A stretch of 64,000 bases of DNA. Source: SZUA-36 sp963759155. GTDB taxonomy: Bacteria; Pseudomonadota; Gammaproteobacteria; Xanthomonadales; SZUA-36. Of this stretch, positions 59,639-64,000 are shown piece after piece; within the stretch, counting starts at the first letter, position 1, and each line of letters begins with the position of its first letter. The position numbers were made by a program, and so were the translations under genes. Under the pieces are notes generated by a model. That model was given only the letters and a program-made list of their open reading frames with translations. It made no database searches and had not been told where the DNA came from. The stretch lies in NCBI GenBank assembly GCA_963759155.1, contig CAVWXX010000005.1, positions 434,001 through 498,000 on the forward strand, in the 5' to 3' direction.

Positions 59639-61431
59639 ATGATTTTGTATTAAAAATCGGGACGGTGAACGGGACAGGCTCCGCCAGCGCCAATGGTCTT
59701 TTATTAAAGGCTTTTTTTCGTATGGGTATACCGGTAACCGGTAAAAACCTGTTTCCATCGAACATCCAGGGTCTGCCGACCTGGTATGGAATACGTGTCA
59801 ACCACAAGGGTTATATGGCACGCTCCAAAAGGGTCGATGTGATGGTGGCCCTGAATGCGCAGACTTATCAAAAGGATATGGATAATGTCACGCCGGGTGG
59901 GTTCCTTATCTACGATTCGACCTGGCCGCGTGAGCGGCAGTTAAATCGTAATGACATCACTGTCCTGGGTGTACCTCTTGCCAAACTGTGCAATGAAAAC
60001 TTTAGTGATGCCCGTGTACGCATCCTGATGAAAAACATTGCCTATGTGGGTGTTTTAGCGGCACTGCTGAACATCGACACCAAAATACTGCGCGCCTTGA
60101 TCGAAGAAACTTTTGTTAGCAAGCCCAAGTTGGTCGAGAGCAATTTGAAAGCGATCAACCTCGGCTTTAACTACGCAAAAGAAAACTTCACCTGTCCGCT
60201 TCCGGTCCACGCCGAGACCATGGGAAACAACAGCAAGCACATTATGATCGATGGCAACTCTGCTGCCGGTCTGGGTTGCGTATATGCGGGAGCCACGGTT
60301 GGCGCCTGGTATCCCATTACGCCGTCGACCGGTTTGATGGATGCATTCAAAGCCTATTGCAAAATGTTTCGTGTGGATAAAGAAACGGGCAAGAAAGACT
60401 ATGTCATCATCCAGGCAGAAGATGAACTGGCAGCTGCTGGTACTGTACTGGGTGCCAACTGGGTCGGGGCGAGGGCATTTACACCCACCTCGGGCCCAGG
60501 CATTTCACTGATGAGCGAGTTTATCGGTTTTGCCTATTACACCGAAATTCCTTCCGTATTTTTTAATGTCCAGCGTGTCGGGCCATCTACCGGTATGCCA
60601 ACCCGCACGCAACAGTGCGACATCATGTTGTGTGCTTATGCCTCGCATGGAGATACACAGCACCCCTTGTTGTTCCCGGCAGATCCTCGTGAGTGTTTCG
60701 AAATGGCGGTGGAGGCTTTTGATCTCGCTGAGCGTTTGCAGACGCCGGTATTTGTGTTGTCCGATTTGGATATCGGCATGAATGACTGGATGATTCCCGA
60801 ACTGAAGTGGGACGATAATTACCGGCCAGACCGGGGCAAGGTTTTGAGTTCCGACGACGTTGATAAGCTCGAAAAATTCTATCGCTATCTTGATGTTGAT
60901 GGTGATGGTATTGCGGCGCGGACCTTACCTGGTGAGAATGCCAAGGGGGCGTACTTTGTTCGCGGTTCCGGTCACAACAAACATGGTATGTACACCGAGA
61001 GTTCGGAAGAATACAAGGATCTCGTTGATCGTCTGCTGGTCAAATGGGATACGGCCAGAACACTGGTGCCCAAACCTGTTTTAATACAGGCTGAAAAGGA
61101 TACCGGTATAGGGATTATTGCCTTTGGAAGCTCACACGGTGCAGTGCTAGAAGCACTGGATGAATTACGTGAACAGGGTATCCATGCCGACTATATGCGT
61201 GTTCGCGCCTTTCCGTTCAATGGAGAGGTAACCCGCTTTGTAGAGCAGCACGAAACGATTTTCGTCGTCGAACAGAATCGCGATGCGCAATTGCGTTCAC
61301 TACTGATCCTGGAAACCAATACCGATGCGCGTAAATTGATACCCGTTTTACACTACAGCGGAATGCCTATTCCGGGTGAGTGTGTCGTCGAAGGGGTTTG
61401 TGAGCATTTGTGTGAAAAGGACGTGGCATGA
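59620..61431 (+). CDS. korA: 2-oxoacid:ferredoxin oxidoreductase, fused gamma-alpha subunit
   Basis: 603 aa. Residues 1-200 are the gamma domain (IGTVNGTGSASANGLLLKAF, GIPVTGKNLFPSNIQGLP). From about 205 follows the alpha/TPP-domain I part (GNSAAGLGCVYAGATVGAWY, ITPSTGLMDAFKAYC, TPTSGPGISLMSEFIGFAYY, and the C-terminal transketolase-like domain ending HLCEKDVA). The reaction is oxidative decarboxylation of a 2-oxoacid to acyl-CoA with ferredoxin reduction. 2-Oxoglutarate is the likely substrate by family; pyruvate is not excluded. Its start overlaps the flavoprotein gene, and its stop overlaps the beta gene. Confidence 0.92.
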   Translation: MSEIRVNDFVLKIGTVNGTGSASANGLLLKAFFRMGIPVTGKNLFPSNIQGLPTWYGIRVNHKGYMARSKRVDVMVALNAQTYQKDMDNVTPGGFLIYDSTWPRERQLNRNDITVLGVPLAKLCNENFSDARVRILMKNIAYVGVLAALLNIDTKILRALIEETFVSKPKLVESNLKAINLGFNYAKENFTCPLPVHAETMGNNSKHIMIDGNSAAGLGCVYAGATVGAWYPITPSTGLMDAFKAYCKMFRVDKETGKKDYVIIQAEDELAAAGTVLGANWVGARAFTPTSGPGISLMSEFIGFAYYTEIPSVFFNVQRVGPSTGMPTRTQQCDIMLCAYASHGDTQHPLLFPADPRECFEMAVEAFDLAERLQTPVFVLSDLDIGMNDWMIPELKWDDNYRPDRGKVLSSDDVDKLEKFYRYLDVDGDGIAARTLPGENAKGAYFVRGSGHNKHGMYTESSEEYKDLVDRLLVKWDTARTLVPKPVLIQAEKDTGIGIIAFGSSHGAVLEALDELREQGIHADYMRVRAFPFNGEVTRFVEQHETIFVVEQNRDAQLRSLLILETNTDARKLIPVLHYSGMPIPGECVVEGVCEHLCEKDVA

Positions 61432-62483
61432 GCTTTATCAAAAAACCAAAAATTGACCTGCCTGGTCAGCTAAGCAATGAAATCGGTTTGCTAAAACGTG
61501 ATTACGAGGGTGTTTTATCGACACTATGTGCCGGTTGCGGTCACGACTCCATCACGGCAGCCATCGTCCAGGCGTTCTGGGAGTTATCCATAGCACCAGA
61601 GAATGTCATCAAACTGTCCGGTATTGGTTGCTCTTCGAAAACGCCGGCCTATTTTCTCTCGGGCGCGCATGGTTTCAATTCGGTACATGGCCGCATGCCG
61701 TCGGTGGCCATTGGCGCTCATTCCGGTAATCGTGACCTTGTCTGTATTGGTGTTTCAGGTGATGGTGATTCGTTATCCATCGGTTTTGGCCAGTTTGGTC
61801 ATGCGGTGCGTCGTAACCTGAACATGTTGTATATCATCGAGAACAACGGTGTATATGGCCTGACAAAGGGTCAGTTCTCAGCTGCAGCCGACAAGGGTAG
61901 TAAATCGAAGCGAGGCGACATCAATCAATGGAAGAACATTGATGCCGTATCCACGGCGATATCAATGGGTAGTAGCTTTGTGGCGAGAAGCTTTTCAGGT
62001 GACCGCGAACAACTGGTCACCCTGATCAAGGCTGGTATTCTCCATCCTGGTTGCGCCATCCTCGACGTGGTTTCGCCGTGTGTGACATTCAACAACCACG
62101 AAGGATCAACCAAGAGCTATACCTACACGCGTGATCACTATCACCCGGCCTCGCAAACTGACTTTATTCCGCCGGCCAATGATATCAAGGTCAGTTATGC
62201 GGAAGGAACGAGCACCGTGGTGGAGTTGCATGACGGCTCAAGATTATTGTTAAAGAAAGCCAGTAGTGGTTATGACGCAACCGACCGCAGCAGGGTCATG
62301 CGTTATCTTGAGCAAAAACGTGCACGGGGGGAGGTTGTAACGGGATTGTTATACATCAATGCAGAACTGCCTGAAATGCATAAAATCTACCGTACGTCAG
62401 AAACCCCGATGAAAGATGTCAAATTTGAAAAACTGAACCCGGGTAGTGAAGCATTGGCGAAACTCCAGGCCCTAATGCGTTAA
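61428..62483 (+). CDS. korB: 2-oxoacid:ferredoxin oxidoreductase, beta subunit
   Basis: 351 aa. Fe-S ligands in LCAGCGHDSI and GIGCSSKTP, TPP-Mg motif GDGDSLSIGFGQFGHAVR ending IIENNGVYGLTKGQ, and a Cys region near VVSPCVTFNNH. This is the catalytic TPP half that pairs with the fused gamma-alpha protein. It begins with an ATGA overlap, so flavoprotein, gamma-alpha and beta are one operon. It is convergent with the AsmA-like gene, 37 bp apart. Confidence 0.95.
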   Translation: MSFIKKPKIDLPGQLSNEIGLLKRDYEGVLSTLCAGCGHDSITAAIVQAFWELSIAPENVIKLSGIGCSSKTPAYFLSGAHGFNSVHGRMPSVAIGAHSGNRDLVCIGVSGDGDSLSIGFGQFGHAVRRNLNMLYIIENNGVYGLTKGQFSAAADKGSKSKRGDINQWKNIDAVSTAISMGSSFVARSFSGDREQLVTLIKAGILHPGCAILDVVSPCVTFNNHEGSTKSYTYTRDHYHPASQTDFIPPANDIKVSYAEGTSTVVELHDGSRLLLKKASSGYDATDRSRVMRYLEQKRARGEVVTGLLYINAELPEMHKIYRTSETPMKDVKFEKLNPGSEALAKLQALMR

Positions 62484-62520
62484 CAACTCACGGCGAATAT
62501 CAATGACCGCCTGACAACTT

Positions 62521-64000
62521 TTACTTTGGCGGGTTATTGAGCATCTCCTCGCAAACCGGAATTGCATTACCCGCCCGGTCAAGCACACCCTTTGCCAACA
62601 CGGATATACCCAGGGTGGCAATCGCGGCACCGCCGTGCATCGCGGCCTTGCCGGGATCAACCCCCACCTTCGGAGCGGCCAGTGTGCCACTAATCAAAAT
62701 ATAGGGATAAAACATTTCGCCAGCGTTGATCTTCAAGGCCTTGGTTGGTGTAGAGTTGAAATTGAAGTTCATTCTTTCCGTTTTCAAATCAAGCGTGCCC
62801 TTGGTGATAACTGCGATCTTTGGGGTTGAAAAAGCAAACGCCGGATTTGTGGTCACCAGGCCATCGTCTATCGTCATGATGGTAGCAATACAACTGAACT
62901 GCGTATTGAGGTCATCCCTGGTCTTCGGTGTGAGTACGCTGAAAATTTCATCAAAAATAAATGTCTCCAGTATGCCCAGGTCAACGTTTTCAGCGTTTCC
63001 GCCCTTGCTGCCGATGTAAAGCGATCCATTCAGGGAGCCGGCCACTTCACGCAGGTTGCCACCCTGTCCACTGGCACGGAAATCAATATCAAAAGCGGGT
63101 ACCTGAGCCAGTTTTTCATCCGGCAGACCGGACACGTTAAAAACGAAATTCCTGGTGTTCAAATCGAGTTTGACATCAGCCTTGTTCCCATTGGTTGGGT
63201 TTATGGATAGAGTCGCTCCGAGTGTTCCCTGTGGTGCTTCATAAAACACGTCCGATATGTTCAGGCTGCCGTCCCGTTGCTCAAGATCCAGACGCAAGTT
63301 GGTTATGCTGTCTTGCAGGTATCTCAGTTCGCCAATATTCAGCTTGATACTTAAGTCGTTGGCAGCCAGGGTTTCCAATGGTATTGGTGTCGCCGGAATC
63401 AAGCGGTCTGGTTTGCTCGTTATAATGGTTTCATCTTTGGATTCATCTGGACTTACAAAAGCGCGAATGTCGATGTAATCGGATGTTGCTGTTAGTTTGA
63501 TGTCGGGTTTAGGACCCTTTAAAGATACATCAAGCTCACCACTCAGGTGGCTCTCTCCCAGTGAGCCAACCAGGTTCCGAAAAACAAACTCGCGGGCATC
63601 ACCCTTGAAGTCAGCCTTGATGTCCAACGGCAGGGTGGGCAGTGGCTCACCGTTGAGCCGCCCGAGTTTTGAGATATCTTCCGAAAGAATATTAAAACCG
63701 ATCTCCACCTGATCATCATCGGGCTGGTCATCTACTTGACCGCTTAAGAAGATCTGCAAATTACCGATACTGGAATCAAACTGCCCGACAGTGAACAAGT
63801 CTCCCTGTTTTTTTCCGACAGCGTTAATCTGAAAGGCCGCCATTTCCGCTTCAAACGAGTCCATTCGTGGCAGAAAATTACGTATGTCATCACCCCGGAT
63901 ATTCACATTGAAGTTGATGTCATTGCGGCGGTCATAAGGCCAACCGAGCTCAAGGTCCACTTGCCCGTGAGCTTTGAGGGTCTCGAAATTGAAGTCCTTG
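62521..64000 (-). CDS. AsmA-family protein, 5' end cut by window
   Basis: The frame is open through the right edge (residues read KDFNFETLKAHGQVDLELGW at the margin), so only the C-terminal ~493 aa are present; an internal GTG at 63960 is not the start. AsmA C-terminal domain: LSGELDVSLKGPKPDIKL, AFDIDFRASGQGGNLREV, LNGSLYIGSKGGNAENVDLG, and PYILISGTLAAPKVGVDPGKA. These inner-membrane-anchored proteins span the periplasm and are linked to phospholipid transport to the outer membrane. Confidence 0.88.
   Translation of the reverse strand, partial: KDFNFETLKAHGQVDLELGWPYDRRNDINFNVNIRGDDIRNFLPRMDSFEAEMAAFQINAVGKKQGDLFTVGQFDSSIGNLQIFLSGQVDDQPDDDQVEIGFNILSEDISKLGRLNGEPLPTLPLDIKADFKGDAREFVFRNLVGSLGESHLSGELDVSLKGPKPDIKLTATSDYIDIRAFVSPDESKDETIITSKPDRLIPATPIPLETLAANDLSIKLNIGELRYLQDSITNLRLDLEQRDGSLNISDVFYEAPQGTLGATLSINPTNGNKADVKLDLNTRNFVFNVSGLPDEKLAQVPAFDIDFRASGQGGNLREVAGSLNGSLYIGSKGGNAENVDLGILETFIFDEIFSVLTPKTRDDLNTQFSCIATIMTIDDGLVTTNPAFAFSTPKIAVITKGTLDLKTERMNFNFNSTPTKALKINAGEMFYPYILISGTLAAPKVGVDPGKAAMHGGAAIATLGISVLAKGVLDRAGNAIPVCEEMLNNPPK

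Noticed and set aside
1..64000. tRNA, rRNA, CRISPR, transposase or prophage genes
   Set aside because: I looked for tRNA T-arm motifs, repeat-spacer periodicity and transposase/integrase motifs and found none. A tRNAscan or Infernal run could still reveal small RNAs I cannot see by eye.

Overview
This window looks like a chromosomal segment of a free-living, Gram-negative gammaproteobacterium, and it very probably carries the replication origin. The evidence is the gene block gyrB-recF-dnaN-dnaA on the minus strand facing rpmH-rnpA-yidC-mnmE on the plus strand, together with LPS genes (waaA, an O-antigen ligase-like protein), tolC, glnE, cmoA/cmoB, rraA and mpl. Pyrophosphate-based glycolysis (hppA plus PPi-dependent phosphofructokinase), a YeeE/TusA/DsrE2 sulfur-relay module, an NnrS protein and a 2-oxoacid:ferredoxin oxidoreductase operon suggest a sulfur-oxidising or chemolithotroph-like relative. 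That placement is inference from gene content, not from a phylogenetic marker.

Layout. 1-5 kb: minus-strand run pfp, M28 peptidase, hppA (hppA runs off the left edge), divergent from adk. 5-12 kb: adk, a small membrane protein, mpl, a LON-domain protein, a DedA-PAP2-LssY-like fusion (minus), a short-chain dehydrogenase and an acyltransferase. 12-15 kb: hemL (minus), rubredoxin, a PspC-domain protein, a cAMP phosphodiesterase-like metallophosphatase and a DUF192 protein. 15-17.5 kb: a four-gene minus-strand unit of sigma factor, anti-sigma factor and two DUF4252 proteins. 17.5-21.8 kb: a DksA/TraR-type zinc finger protein, a 700-bp gene-free stretch with large inverted repeats, a clear heat-shock promoter, groES-groEL with terminator, and an exported rhodanese. 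21.8-30.5 kb: glnE, a small zinc finger protein, glycosyltransferase, O-antigen ligase and waaA on plus; tolC and a PCMT-like methyltransferase on minus.

30.8-40.6 kb: a second sigma/anti-sigma pair (DUF3379), DUF2333, a small Cys/His lipoprotein, an amidase, a LOG-family hydrolase, a secreted four-cysteine protein, NnrS, then rraA, cmoB and cmoA (minus), a QmcA-like SPFH protein with NfeD, and a class I glutamine amidotransferase. 40.7-54.1 kb: glyQ-glyS, then the origin-associated blocks. 54.2-57.7 kb: YeeE/YedE transporter convergent with tusA-dsrE2, plus a class V aminotransferase of the cysteine desulfurase type. 57.8-64 kb: a GltD-like flavoprotein with C-terminal ferredoxin domains, fused gamma-alpha and beta subunits of a 2-oxoacid:ferredoxin oxidoreductase, and the C-terminal part of an AsmA-family protein running off the right edge.

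No tRNA, rRNA, CRISPR array, prophage or transposase gene was recognised. The points most worth a second look are the ferredoxin oxidoreductase operon with its dedicated flavoprotein, the hairpin element upstream of groES, the sigma/anti-sigma/DUF4252 unit, the DnaA-box and DnaA-trio-like sequences beside dnaA, and the degenerate PAP2 domain in the DedA fusion.
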